DNA of 64,000 nucleotides from Actinophytocola sp035995025 (GCA_035995025.1 DASYKY010000113.1:1-64000); one strand, 5' to 3'; counted from the first letter of the stretch, positions 9,938 to 19,308 are shown. The notes: generated from the sequence alone by a model not told the origin. Made by a program: numbers and translations.

Positions 9938-10744
9938 ATGACGACTAGTTACCCGTTCGCGGATCGAGTGGCCGAGGACGAACGCCTGGTGGCACAGGGG
10001 GCGCTCTTCGATCCGCTCACCCGCCGGCTGCTGGAGCGAGCCGGGTTGGCCCCCGGCATGCGCGTACTCGACCTGGGCAGCGGCGCGGGCAACGTGGCCC
10101 GGCTCGCCGCCGAGATCGTCGGGCCGGGTGGCGCGGTCGTGGGCATCGAGAAGGACCCGGCGGCGGTCGAGCTCGCGCGGCGGCGGACGGACGCGACCCA
10201 CGTCGAGTTCCGCGTGGGCGATGCGCAGACCCTGGAGGACGTCGAAGGCGACTTCGACGCCGTCGTGGGGCGCCTGTTCCTGATGTACCTGCCGGATCCC
10301 GTGGCGGCGCTCTGCCGGGCCGCGACCCGGGTACGGCCCGGCGGCCTGGTCTGCATGCACGAATCCGACCTGCTCTACCTGTCGGCCAGCCCGCAGACGC
10401 CGCTGTGGGGTCAGGTGCACCAGTGGTTCGTGGACGCGCTGGAGAAGGCGGGGATCGAGCGGCGGATGGGCCCGGCGCTGTTCACGGCGTTCCGCGCCGC
10501 CGGGCTGCCGGGGCCGCGCCTGCTGGTCGAGGCATACGCCGAAGGCGGCCCGGACGCCCCGGCGTGGGGCTGGGCGAACGTGATCGCCGCGGCGGTCCCG
10601 CTGATGGAACGGCTGGGCGTGGCCACGCAGGCCGAGGTGGACCCGCCCACGCTGGCCGACCGGCTGCTGACCGAGACCCTCGCCTGCGACGGCTGCGTCA
10701 TCGGCCCCCCGATGACCGGGGCCTGGGTCAATGTGCCCGAATAG
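9938..10744 (+). CDS. Class I SAM-dependent methyltransferase
   Basis: The 268-residue protein shows methyltransferase motif I (VLDLGSGAGNVARLAAE, about residue 48), the acidic end of beta 2 (VGIEKDP), motif II (GDFDAVVGRLFLMYLPDP) and motif III (ATRVRPGGLVCMHE). It is of the UbiE/COQ5-like small-molecule type. The ATG at 9938 lies 78 bases after the AraC gene; an ATG-overlapping decayed class V aminotransferase gene follows. The substrate is unknown. Confidence 0.88.
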   Translation: MTTSYPFADRVAEDERLVAQGALFDPLTRRLLERAGLAPGMRVLDLGSGAGNVARLAAEIVGPGGAVVGIEKDPAAVELARRRTDATHVEFRVGDAQTLEDVEGDFDAVVGRLFLMYLPDPVAALCRAATRVRPGGLVCMHESDLLYLSASPQTPLWGQVHQWFVDALEKAGIERRMGPALFTAFRAAGLPGPRLLVEAYAEGGPDAPAWGWANVIAAAVPLMERLGVATQAEVDPPTLADRLLTETLACDGCVIGPPMTGAWVNVPE

Positions 10745-11886
10745 TGCTCAGCTGGACGTCCAGGCTGTCCGCCGGCACGTCGCGTTCCCGCGCCTCGGCC
10801 GGATCGTCACGAACAACGCGGCGAGCACCCAGCCGCCGCGTGAGCTGGTGGCGCTGTACCGGTCGCTCGCGCCGGGATATGAGAACGTCCACCGTGGACA
10901 GTCCAGCGCCTCACAGGAGATGACCGCGCTGTTCGAGGAGTCCTACGACACGATCACCCGGTTCATCGGCGCGCCCGGCCGGGCCGGCATCGCGCCGTAC
11001 CGCAACACGACCGAGGCCATCAACGCGGTGATGTACTCGCTGCTCACCGAGTTCCGCGACGGCGACAACGTCGTGACGACGATGATGGAACACAACTCCA
11101 ACTACGTCCCGTGGTACGCGATGTGCCGGGAGATCCTTCCCCGGCTCGGGCGGCGGGTGGACTACCGCCTGGCACGTTTCGATCCGCGTACCGGCGAGCT
11201 CGACCTCGACCACCTGGCGTCGCTGATCGACGCGCGCACCAAGCTGGTCTGCTGCACCGGCGCCTCGAACTTCCTCGGCACCAGGACCCCGCTCCGCGCC
11301 ATCCGTGCGCTGGCCGACGCTAGCGGGTACCCGCAGCCGACGGGCGAACGGCGCTCGTACCTGCTGGTCGACGGCGCCCAGCTGGTGCCGGGGACCTTCG
11401 TCGACGTACCCGCTCTCGACGTCGACTACCTGGCGTTCTCCTTCCACAAGATGCTCGCCCCGTTCGGCATTGGCGTGCTGTACGGCAAACCCCGCCTGCT
11501 CGCGTCCGCGCTGCCGTTCCTGTACGGCGGCGACATGGTCGCCGAAGGGCGCGGGTCCCCGACCGGATCGCACCTCACTGGTCGCCTTCAACCTCGCGGA
11601 CCGCGATCCCGCCCACGTGGCCGAAGCCCTCAACCACGCCGGGATCGAGTCACGTGCGGGCTGTCACTGCGCGACCCTCGCGCACCACGCACTCGACCTG
11701 ACCCCGCCGGCCAGCTGCCGCCTCAGCTTCTACCTGTACAACACCCCTGACGAAGTCGACCGAGCCGTGGCCGCGGTCGCCGCCATCGCCGCCGGCCACG
11801 CCGTGACCCGTCATGACCTGGTTCGAACGCTTCAGTTGAGCCGTTCGGCCAGCGCGACGAGGATGCCCGCCGGGCCGCGCAGTTAG
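10731..11886 (+). pseudogene. Class V aminotransferase / cysteine desulfurase-like, internally deleted
   Basis: The first frame (10731 to about 11560) reads as a cysteine desulfurase-like PLP enzyme, with YRNTTEAINAVMYSLL, MMEHNSNYVPW, LVDGAQLVPGTFVDV and the PLP-lysine segment SFHKMLAPFGIGVLYG. After YGGDMVAEG the frame loses similarity. The C-terminal part resumes in another frame at about 11575 with SLVAFNLADRDPAHVAEAL and the active-site loop RAGCHCA. Normal family members have roughly 70-100 residues between these points; here there are about 10. So an internal deletion of some 200-300 bases with a frame change has destroyed the gene. The start overlaps the methyltransferase stop. Confidence 0.8.
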
Positions 11887-12000
11887 CAGAGCCGGTAGCT
11901 GTCCTCGTACTGCGCCACCTCGCCGACGAGTTCGGCGCCGGGGTGTGGCTCGAGGGTGCCTTGAAGCGGCTTCGGTTCGCCGGTCGCCGAAGTTACCGTG
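11832..12000 (-). pseudogene. Remnant of a VOC/glyoxalase-family gene
   Basis: The minus strand reads HPGAELVGEVAQYEDSYRLC, an in-frame TAA, then LRGPAGILVALAERLN and a terminating TGA at 11832-11834. This is the C-terminal end of a VOC-family protein, in which the interrupted codon is normally Tyr or another sense codon (YRLCYLRGP...). One TAC-to-TAA type change would explain the stop. The rest of the gene is missing because the peptidase gene starts on the other strand at 11998. Confidence 0.6.
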
Positions 12001-14061
12001 GTCGGTGTGGCGAGTCGTCCTCCGGCAGGCAAGGTCATCGACTCGATCAGCGAGTTCCACGGCGACGCGCGCACCGATCCGTTCGCCTGGCTGCGGCGCG
12101 ACGACGACCCCGACACACTGTTGTTCCTGCGCGAGAACAACGCCTACGCCGACCGGATGACCGCACATCTGGCCCCGTTGCGCGACCGCATCCAGGAGGA
12201 GCTCAAGGCACGCATCGTCGACGCCGACATGTCCGTGCCGATCCGCAAGGGAGGCTGGTGGTACTACGGGCGATCCGAGCCGGGGGCCGAACACGGCATC
12301 CGGTGTCGCGTGCCCGCCGTCGACGACCGTCCGCCCGAGCCGGGGCGGGACGACGAGCAGATCCTGCTCGACGAGAACACGCTCGCCGCCGGGCTCGGCC
12401 ACTACGCGCTCGGCGTCTACGACGTCTCGCCCGACGGGCGCCTGCTCGCCTACGGCGTCGACGCTCGCGGTGACGAGCGGTTCGACATCGGCTTCGTGGA
12501 CCTCGAGGCGGGCGGCTCGCCGGTGCGCGCCGGGATCACCGGCGCCTACTACGGCGGCGCCTGGGACGCCGCGGGCGAGAACTACTTCTACACGACCGTC
12601 GACGGGGTGGGCCGGCCGTGCCAGGTGTGGCGGTACAACCTGGCCACGGCGTACGCCACCGAGGTGTACACGGAGCCGGACGACCGCTTCTGGGTGACCG
12701 CCGACCTCTCCCGCAGCGAGCGGTTCGTCTTCATCGAGTCGCACAGCCCGACCACGTCGGAGGTCCGGTTCGTGCCCGCCACGGCACCGGCGACGCCGCC
12801 CCGGCTGTTCGGCCACCCCCGGTCCGACGGCGTCGAGCTCCTGGTCGAGCACCAGGGTGACCGGTTCCTGGTGCTCCACAACACGGACGCGCCGAACTTC
12901 GTCCTCAGCGCCGCACCCGTCGACGACACGGCCGCCTGGTCCACGCTGCTCTCGCACGACCCGGACACCCGGCTGCTGACCGTCGACGCCTTCCGCGACC
13001 ACGTCGTGGTCCAGACGCGCAGCGCCGGGCGGCGCGGGATCACGGTCCTCGACCACGACGGGAACCGCACCGGCCTGCCCTTCGCGGACGCCGTGCACAC
13101 CGCGCACCTCACGGGCAATCCCACCTACGCCACGCGGCACCTGCGGGTCGCGTACTCGTCCATGGCGACGCCGCCCGCGATCATGGACTACGACCTCGAC
13201 ACGGGCGAGTTCGCCGTCCGCAAGCGCACGACGGTCCCGGGGTTCGACCCCGCCCGCTACCGGCAGAGCCGCGAGTGGGCGCAGGCGCCGGACGGCACGC
13301 CGGTGCCCATGTCGATCCTGTGCCGGACCGACCTGCCCCGCGACGCCACGGCGCCGGGCGTGCTCGAGGTCTACGGCGCGTACGAGCACGCGGTCGACGC
13401 CGACTTCGACCTCTCGCGGTTCAGCCTCGTCGACCGGGGCGCGGTGTACGCGATCGCCCACGTCCGTGGCGGTGGCGAGCTCGGGCCCGCCTGGCACCAG
13501 TCGGGGCGAAGGCTGGCGAAACGCAACGGCATCACGGACCTGCTGGCGTGCGCCGCGCGGCTGGCCGAGGCCGGGTGGACGGCACCCGGCCGGCTGGTGG
13601 CCCTCGGCGCGTCCGCGGGCGGTCTGCTCGTCGGCGCCGCGGCGAACACGGCCCCGCACGCCTTCGCGGGCATCGTCGCGGACGTGCCGTTCGTCGATCC
13701 GCTGAACACGTTGCTCGATCCGTCGCTCCCGTTGACCGTCACCGACTGGGACGAGCTGGGCAACCCGCTCGCCGACGCCGACGTGTACGCCTACATCAAG
13801 TCGTACTCGCCGTACGAGAACGTCCGGCAGGCGCGGTACCCGGCGATCCTCGCGCTCGCGAGCCACCACGACGCCCGCGTCGGATACCACGAGCCGGCCA
13901 AGTGGATCGCGAAACTGCGCCACCTCGCGTCGGGCGGGCCGTTCCTGCTCCGCACCGACCTGAGCGCCGGGCACGGCGGGCGGTCCGGCCGGTACGAGGC
14001 GCTCCGCGACCTGTCGTTCACCCTGGCCTGGGTCCTCGACGCGGCGGGAGCGGCCGCATGA
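11998..14061 (+). CDS. Prolyl oligopeptidase family serine peptidase (S9, oligopeptidase B-like)
   Basis: The 687-residue protein has an N-terminal beta-propeller (from DPFAWLRRDDDPDTLLFL through GVYDVSPDGRLLAYGVD) and a C-terminal alpha/beta-hydrolase domain. The catalytic triad is visible as Ser539 in GASAGG, Asp625 in SHHDARVGYHE and His659 in SAGHGG. Family members cleave short peptides after Pro or basic residues in the cytoplasm. Some S9 enzymes remove leader peptides in RiPP pathways. The start is GTG at 11998 or GTG at 12007. Its stop overlaps the next gene by ATGA, and the pair converges on the large minus-strand cluster. Confidence 0.9.
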   Translation: MVGVASRPPAGKVIDSISEFHGDARTDPFAWLRRDDDPDTLLFLRENNAYADRMTAHLAPLRDRIQEELKARIVDADMSVPIRKGGWWYYGRSEPGAEHGIRCRVPAVDDRPPEPGRDDEQILLDENTLAAGLGHYALGVYDVSPDGRLLAYGVDARGDERFDIGFVDLEAGGSPVRAGITGAYYGGAWDAAGENYFYTTVDGVGRPCQVWRYNLATAYATEVYTEPDDRFWVTADLSRSERFVFIESHSPTTSEVRFVPATAPATPPRLFGHPRSDGVELLVEHQGDRFLVLHNTDAPNFVLSAAPVDDTAAWSTLLSHDPDTRLLTVDAFRDHVVVQTRSAGRRGITVLDHDGNRTGLPFADAVHTAHLTGNPTYATRHLRVAYSSMATPPAIMDYDLDTGEFAVRKRTTVPGFDPARYRQSREWAQAPDGTPVPMSILCRTDLPRDATAPGVLEVYGAYEHAVDADFDLSRFSLVDRGAVYAIAHVRGGGELGPAWHQSGRRLAKRNGITDLLACAARLAEAGWTAPGRLVALGASAGGLLVGAAANTAPHAFAGIVADVPFVDPLNTLLDPSLPLTVTDWDELGNPLADADVYAYIKSYSPYENVRQARYPAILALASHHDARVGYHEPAKWIAKLRHLASGGPFLLRTDLSAGHGGRSGRYEALRDLSFTLAWVLDAAGAAA

Positions 14062-14603
14062 GCCGGCGCAACGTACCCATCCCACCCGGGCAGCTCCTGA
14101 CCGGCATGCGCGGCGAGCGCGACCGTCGCGGGTACCTGGTGACGCATGTGGTGCACCGGGAACCGGATGGAACCCCGGTCCTCAAGCTCGTGGACATCGA
14201 CAAGGCGGACCGCTGCATGGCGGAGCGCCGCTGCCAGACCTGCGGGCTCGCGATCGAGGCGGACGAGTGGCTGGGCTTCATCGGCCCCGTCGGCTCGGCC
14301 GAGTACAAAGAGGCGCCGATCCACCTGCGGTGCGCGCGGTACTCGTTCCGGATGTGCCCGCACCTGCGGTCCGGTACCCGCGAGGAGAGCATCCAGATCG
14401 CCGTGTGCCGCGCGTACGAGTACCGGCCGCGCAGCAAGTCCGATGTGGCGGCCGGCCGGCCACCGGTGTGCGTTCCGTCGGCCGTCACCGACGAGGCGCT
14501 CGTCGCCGAGGCCGCCGGGCTGGCGCCGGGGACGGCACGCGGGGACGGCGTGGTCGTGCTCTCGCCCGCCGACCTGGAGGGCTGGGTCGAAGCCGCCGCC
14601 TGA
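14058..14603 (+). CDS. Uncharacterised Cys-rich protein, possible zinc-ribbon
   Basis: I do not recognise this 181-residue protein. It has CQTCG around residue 60 and HLRCARYSFRMCPHL about 35 residues later, plus a further CRAYEY, a spacing that could bind one zinc ion. The remainder is charged, with a short Ala-rich tail. Its ATG overlaps the peptidase stop (ATGA), so the two are translationally coupled. The stop is only six bases from the converging aldo-keto reductase stop. Confidence 0.7.
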   Translation: MSRRNVPIPPGQLLTGMRGERDRRGYLVTHVVHREPDGTPVLKLVDIDKADRCMAERRCQTCGLAIEADEWLGFIGPVGSAEYKEAPIHLRCARYSFRMCPHLRSGTREESIQIAVCRAYEYRPRSKSDVAAGRPPVCVPSAVTDEALVAEAAGLAPGTARGDGVVVLSPADLEGWVEAAA

Positions 14604-14609
14604 CAGGGT

Positions 14610-15536
14610 TCAGGACGCGTCGTCCAGCAGCTCCGTGATCTCGTCGGGCAGGTCAAGCGACTCGCTGTCGAGCGCCGTTCGAAGCTGGTCACCTGTGCGG
14701 GCTCCGATGAGCGCGGCGGTGACCCCGGGCCGGTCGCGCACCCAGGCCAGCGCCACCTCGGCGGGGGAGCGGCCCAGCGCGCCGGCCGTCAGGCACACGG
14801 CCGAGACGATCGCGTCGGCGTCCGCGTCGTCCAGGAACGGCCGCAGGTACGGCACGTACCGGTCGACCGTCGCACGCGTCCCGGCCGGCGTCCCCTGGCG
14901 GTACTTGCCGGACAGCACCCCGCCGGCGAGCGGTGACCACGCCAGCACTCCGGTCCCGAGTGCCCGGGCGGCCGGCACGACCTCCCGCTCCGGTTCGCGG
15001 TGCAGCAGCGAGTACTGCGTCTGATGGGTGGCGAGCGGCGCCGCGCCGGTCAGCTGCTGGACGGTCGCCGCGCGCGCGGCCTGCCAGCCGGCGTAGTTGC
15101 AGATCCCGACGTGCCGGCACCGTCCGGATCGGACGGCCTCGTCCAGTGCGCCGAGCGTCTCGGCCACCGGGACGGTGTCGCTCCACGCGTGCACCTGCCA
15201 GAGGTCGACGTGGTCGGTGCCGAGGCGCCGCAGCGAGTCGTCCAAAGTGGACAGCATGGCGCGACGGCTGGTGTCGACGACGTCCGCGGCGCCGGCCTTC
15301 GTCGCGATGACCACCTCGTCGCGGCGGACGGCGGTGCGCAGCACGGTGCCCAGGAGCTCCTCCGCGCGACCGTCCCCGTACGCGGCCGCCGTGTCGACGA
15401 GCGTGCCACCCGCGTCGAGGAACGTGCGCAGCTGCGCGGCGGCCACGTCGGTGCCGGTGTCGTGGGCCCAGGTCCAGGTGCCGAGCCCCAGCCGGGAGAC
15501 GGTGAGGTCGGTCCGGCCGCACTGCCGCCGGTGCAC
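14610..15536 (-). CDS. Aldo-keto reductase
   Basis: The 308-residue protein has the AKR pattern: LGLGTWTWAHD, LVDTAAAYGDGRAEELLG with catalytic Asp and Tyr, VVIATKAGA with catalytic Lys, and VDLWQVHAWSD in place of the usual QxH segment. It would reduce carbonyls with NADPH. The GTG start at 15536 is two bases after the sulfotransferase stop (TGACCGTG), so it is translationally coupled. It is the last gene of the minus-strand cluster. Confidence 0.85.
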   Translation of the reverse strand: MHRRQCGRTDLTVSRLGLGTWTWAHDTGTDVAAAQLRTFLDAGGTLVDTAAAYGDGRAEELLGTVLRTAVRRDEVVIATKAGAADVVDTSRRAMLSTLDDSLRRLGTDHVDLWQVHAWSDTVPVAETLGALDEAVRSGRCRHVGICNYAGWQAARAATVQQLTGAAPLATHQTQYSLLHREPEREVVPAARALGTGVLAWSPLAGGVLSGKYRQGTPAGTRATVDRYVPYLRPFLDDADADAIVSAVCLTAGALGRSPAEVALAWVRDRPGVTAALIGARTGDQLRTALDSESLDLPDEITELLDDAS

Positions 15537-15538
15537 GG

Positions 15539-16357
15539 TCAGACCCCCGTGGTCGCGGGTGCACAGCGCTGCCGGACGGACTCCGGCAGGACCTCCAGCA
15601 GCGCACGGTCGGCCAGGTCGGCGCGGAAGCGAGCCGCGAACTCGTCGTTGCGCGCGTCTCGCTGCTTCACCAGGTCGGACCCCGCGACGGGTGTCGGCGG
15701 CCGCCCGAGATGGCCGAGCACACCGTTGACCGTCGCCAGGAGGTCCGAGGAGAGATCCTCGTAGGCGAGGCGGTACGGGCGGTGGCCGGCCTCGGCGAAG
15801 TACCCGTCCCAGCCGGCTTCGTGCGTCGCCAGCTCGAGCAGGACCGCTAGCAGGTGCTCGAAGTCGTACTCGGGTTCGGCGGTCCGCATGCCCGCGAACT
15901 CCTCGATCGGCACGTTCGGCCGGCCCGCGAGGCGGTGGTAGATCTTGGTGAACGAGGCGATGTAGCTGGACACCGTCTGCGCGACCAGGTCCTGGCGCCA
16001 GAGCTGGACGTACCGGACGTCGTCGCGGCCGCCGAACACGTCGAACACATCCATGCCGAGCTCGTCGCGGCACCACTGGACCTGGTTCCAGTGCGCCTTG
16101 AACGCCAGCGCACCGTTGGTGGTGGCGTGGCCGCGCACGCGGCGGAGGTAGTCCGCGGTGGCCGTCAGGCGCGGATGGTCCGTGGTCGACCGCGGGTCAC
16201 GCACGCCCCACTCGCCCGCGCGCATGTGCAGCATGGCCCGGCCGAACCACTCGGTCGGGTCGCCTGCGCCGGGCACCCCGCCGAGCGCGGAGCACAGGTA
16301 GCTGCTGCCGACCCGGGGCGTGGCGCATACGAGGTAGGCCAGCGAGGGACTGGTCAT
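15539..16357 (-). CDS. Stf0-type sulfotransferase
   Basis: The 272-residue protein begins with YLVCATPRVGSSYLCSAL, the PAPS 5'-phosphosulfate loop of Stf0-family sulfotransferases, followed by PTEWFGRAM. A later segment, YVQLWRQDLVAQTVSSYIA, carries the 3'-phosphate-binding Arg/Ser type signature (RxxxxxxxS). Known members sulfate trehalose or other glycans and lipids. An AAGGAG site six bases before ATG 16357 fixes the start. It lies between the P450 and AKR genes in one operon; here it may sulfate the cluster product. Confidence 0.85.
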   Translation of the reverse strand: MTSPSLAYLVCATPRVGSSYLCSALGGVPGAGDPTEWFGRAMLHMRAGEWGVRDPRSTTDHPRLTATADYLRRVRGHATTNGALAFKAHWNQVQWCRDELGMDVFDVFGGRDDVRYVQLWRQDLVAQTVSSYIASFTKIYHRLAGRPNVPIEEFAGMRTAEPEYDFEHLLAVLLELATHEAGWDGYFAEAGHRPYRLAYEDLSSDLLATVNGVLGHLGRPPTPVAGSDLVKQRDARNDEFAARFRADLADRALLEVLPESVRQRCAPATTGV

Positions 16358-16380
16358 GGGGTCTCCTTTCCGGCCGCGGG

Positions 16381-17610
16381 TCACCAGACGACCGGCAGAC
16401 TGTCCACTCCGTACAAAAGGGTCTCGGTGCGCATCGGCAGCTCGTCGAGACGGACGGCGAGAGCCAGGCCGGGGAACCGGCGCAGGAGCCGCACCAGCGC
16501 GACCCGCAGCTCGATCCGCGCCAGCTCCTGGCCGAGGCACTGGTGCGGGCCGTGCCCGAACGCGATGTGCGTCCGGTTCGCCGCGGTCACGTCGAGCCGG
16601 CCCGGATCGGCGAACCGTTCGGGGTCCCGGTTGGCGGCGGCGACCGAGACCAGCAGCCGCTCCCCGGGCCGGATGCGGGTACCGGCGATCTCGAGCTCCT
16701 CCGTCGCGACCCGGGGGATGCCCAGGTGCAGGATCGTCAGGTACCGCAACAGCTCCTCGACCGCGCGCTCGGCGACGCCGGGTTCGTCGAGCCCGGCCCG
16801 CAGCGCCGCGAGCTGATCGGTGTCGGAGAGCAGGGCGGCGAGCGCGAGGCCGAGCGACCCCATGGTCGTCTCGTAGCCGGCGTTGAGCAGCATCGAGCCG
16901 ATCCCGGCGATCTCCGCGTCGGTGAGCGGGCCGCCCGGCGGCTCGGCGCCGACCAGGTCGCTGAGGATGTCGGCGCCCCGCCTCTCCCGGCGCGCCCGCA
17001 CCAGGGACTCGAGATATGTGACGAGCTCGGCGTGTGCCCGGGCCCCGTCCTCCTCGGGGAGGCTCAGGTCGGTCATCGCGGCGGTCCGCTGGTGGAACTC
17101 GTCGCGGTCGTCGTACGGGACGCCGAGCAGCTCGCAGATCACGAACAGCGGTATCGGCAGCGCGAACGACTCGATCAGGTCCGCGGGCGGCCCCGCCGCG
17201 GCGATCGCGTCGAGGTGCTCGTCGACCACCTCTTCGATGCGCCGCGTCAGGGTCCGGATCCGGCGCGCGGTGAACATGCCGGTGAGTGCCTTGCGACAGC
17301 GCGTGTGCCGCGGCGGGTCCATGCTGATGAAGAAACCCGGCACCTGCTCGGGCTCCTCGGGCTCCTCGGTCTCGTCGAGGTCGGTGCCCGCGGCGATGAG
17401 ATCACCGCGGGAGCTGAAGCGGGTGTCGGCGAGGACGGTGCGGGCATCGGCGTAGCGCGTGACGAGCCAGCCGACCTGGTCGTCGGGAAAGACGAGCCGG
17501 GCGAGCGGCTCGTCGTGCAGGAGCCGTAGCAGGTCGGCCGGTGGCTCGAGCGGATGCTCGCGGTCCACGGGGATCGGTACCGCGCGCGGTTCGGTGGGGG
17601 TCCCGGTCAC
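16381..17610 (-). CDS. Cytochrome P450
   Basis: At 409 residues it has normal bacterial P450 length. The haem loop is FGHGPHQCLGQELAR with Cys358. The I-helix oxygen-binding motif is NAGYETT, the K-helix ExxR is in EELLRYL, and PPRHTRCRKALTGMF is the usual B-C region. An unusual acidic run (DETEEPEEPEQ) lies before it. It resembles class I natural-product P450s, but no ferredoxin or reductase gene is nearby, so partners must be elsewhere. It lies 10 bases from the VOC gene. Confidence 0.92.
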   Translation of the reverse strand: MTGTPTEPRAVPIPVDREHPLEPPADLLRLLHDEPLARLVFPDDQVGWLVTRYADARTVLADTRFSSRGDLIAAGTDLDETEEPEEPEQVPGFFISMDPPRHTRCRKALTGMFTARRIRTLTRRIEEVVDEHLDAIAAAGPPADLIESFALPIPLFVICELLGVPYDDRDEFHQRTAAMTDLSLPEEDGARAHAELVTYLESLVRARRERRGADILSDLVGAEPPGGPLTDAEIAGIGSMLLNAGYETTMGSLGLALAALLSDTDQLAALRAGLDEPGVAERAVEELLRYLTILHLGIPRVATEELEIAGTRIRPGERLLVSVAAANRDPERFADPGRLDVTAANRTHIAFGHGPHQCLGQELARIELRVALVRLLRRFPGLALAVRLDELPMRTETLLYGVDSLPVVW

Positions 17611-17620
17611 GGCGCCGTCC

Positions 17621-18046
17621 TCATGCCACGCCGTAGGCCGCGCGCAGCCCGGCGATCTCGGCTTCGACCTCCGGCCACAGTGGACTCTCCACGATCAGCG
17701 GGCCCTCGATGCCGAAGATCATCCCGAACGGGTCCTTGAACTGGGTGATCTGGTTCCGCGCCGGGGTGGCGACCGGCCGGTGCAGCTCGACGCACCCCCA
17801 GCCGGACAGCTCGGCGCGGGTGTCGTTGAAGTCCTCGGCGTGCCAGTAGGGGACCGGTGAGCCACCCGGGTCGTTGCGTTCGTCCGGGGGCGCGAAGACG
17901 AGCTCGGCGGTGCCGACCATCACCGACGCGGACCGCGGCAGGCGGATGACCGGGGTGTCGCACATCCGGCTCCACCAGTGGGCGGCCGCGATCCAGTCCG
18001 AGCCGAACACCACGACCGACGACACGCGGGACAGCTCGAGCGTCAT
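17621..18046 (-). CDS. VOC (glyoxalase/bleomycin-resistance fold) protein
   Basis: The 141-residue protein has one pair of betaalphabetabetabeta units typical of VOC proteins (DWIAAAHWWSRMCDTPVI; later QITQFKDPFGMIFGIEGP, the usual DPxGxxF strand). Members range from metal-dependent lyases and dioxygenases to binding proteins. The ATG at 18046 overlaps the preceding stop (ATGA) and sits behind GGAGGGAGGGTGGG. Its role in the cluster is unknown. Confidence 0.75.
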   Translation of the reverse strand: MTLELSRVSSVVVFGSDWIAAAHWWSRMCDTPVIRLPRSASVMVGTAELVFAPPDERNDPGGSPVPYWHAEDFNDTRAELSGWGCVELHRPVATPARNQITQFKDPFGMIFGIEGPLIVESPLWPEVEAEIAGLRAAYGVA

Positions 18047-19308
18047 CCCACCCTCCCTCCATATCGGACCGGCGCCGCCGTGCTCTCGTGCAGCAGATAG
18101 GGCATCGCCCAGTCCGAGATCAGCCGGCTCGCCTGTGTCTTGAGGATCCCGGCGACGTTGTCCGGCCGCGCGACCGTGCCGAACACGTCACACAACCGGT
18201 CGAGCACCACGTCTGCCGGACCGGTGTTGCTCCACGCCTGCGCGGCGACCGCGGCGACGTCGGCCGGGTGCGCCTCGCCGTCCATGAGCGCGACCAGGTC
18301 CCGCATGTGCATGACCAGCCCCGCGGGGTAGTCGGCCACCGCGGCCGGGAGATACTCCCGCGCTGGGACGAAGTTGGTGCGCGTGACGTCCAGTGCGAAC
18401 TGGCACGTGGTCCCGCCCGGACCGGCCAGCAGCGTCAGCAGCAAGGTCTTCGGCCCCAGGCCGTCCGCCGGACCCGACTCCCACGAGCCCCGCGCGTTCC
18501 CGGCGAGCGGGTACAGCACCAGGTCCCGCGCCAGCTCCGGCAGGAACGCGAGGATCTCGGTGTACGCGTCCCGTGCGGCGCGGTCGTTCTCGAAGACGCC
18601 GGCCAGGGCCTGGAAGTCGTCGACGGTGTCCACCGTGGTCCCGGCCGGCTGCACCCAGCCGGCATCCGCGTCCTCGGTCACCGCGTCCGTGATGCGCCAG
18701 GTTCGTCCAGGCCGCTCCGGTGGGCCGCTCGGTTCGGGAGCGGTGCCGGCGAACCGGGAGAGGTCGCGGCTCCACGCCGTCCGCGGCGGCCGGACTCCGA
18801 CGTCGGCGCCGGCCGGCAGGCACGCTCCGGCGACCGGCTCGGCGGGACCGTCGCCACGGAGGTGGAAACCCGCACCCGTGCGGGTTTCCGTGACGAGGAG
18901 CCCCGCGTCCGGCACCGTCGCGGACGACGTCGTGCCCGGCGGGACGAACCGCACCCGCAGGTCCCCGAGCGCGTGGTCGTGGCCCAGGGGCAGCCGCATC
19001 GCGACGAAGCCGAGCAACTCGATCGCATCGGTCACCGCGACCGGCAGCGGCGGGCTGACGAGGACAGGTATGCGCCGATCGCACTGGTGCAGCGTCGGCA
19101 GGTCCACCTGGTCGCGCCGCGCGCCCGTGAGCACGACCGCGTCGAGCGCGGGTACGGCGTCCACGTCGACCTTCCGACCCGGGTCGAAGGCGTGGCGCAC
19201 CCGCGGATCCGTGCCCACGGTCTCGCCGTACGCGGGGTTGACCGCCACCTCGACGCCCTGGCCGGACGTGAGCTGCCAGGCCGCGCCGCCGGCGTACGTG
19301 GCCCTCAC
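18043..19308 (-). CDS. Degenerate MBL-fold-like protein, third paralogue of the cluster
   Basis: This 421-residue protein aligns by eye along its length with the two MBL-fold proteins of the cluster. Shared blocks are the start (YAGGAAW against FIGHQSW), LDAVVLTGARRDQVDLPTL against IDAVVVTNEHLDHFHLPSL, and the C-terminal LVMHMRDLVALMDGE against AIHAVDLAAVLRGD. The metal motif HxHxDH is replaced by GARRDQ (residues 62-67), so it should not bind zinc there and is probably a structural or peptide-binding partner. The GTG at 19308 overlaps the preceding stop (GTGA), with GGAGG five bases upstream. Confidence 0.7.
   Translation of the reverse strand: MRATYAGGAAWQLTSGQGVEVAVNPAYGETVGTDPRVRHAFDPGRKVDVDAVPALDAVVLTGARRDQVDLPTLHQCDRRIPVLVSPPLPVAVTDAIELLGFVAMRLPLGHDHALGDLRVRFVPPGTTSSATVPDAGLLVTETRTGAGFHLRGDGPAEPVAGACLPAGADVGVRPPRTAWSRDLSRFAGTAPEPSGPPERPGRTWRITDAVTEDADAGWVQPAGTTVDTVDDFQALAGVFENDRAARDAYTEILAFLPELARDLVLYPLAGNARGSWESGPADGLGPKTLLLTLLAGPGGTTCQFALDVTRTNFVPAREYLPAAVADYPAGLVMHMRDLVALMDGEAHPADVAAVAAQAWSNTGPADVVLDRLCDVFGTVARPDNVAGILKTQASRLISDWAMPYLLHESTAAPVRYGGRVG

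Noticed and set aside
11650..14085. An 811-codon open frame on the minus strand
   Set aside because: It is antisense to the S9 peptidase, which has a complete catalytic triad. The frame's composition is low-complexity Arg/Val/Gly.
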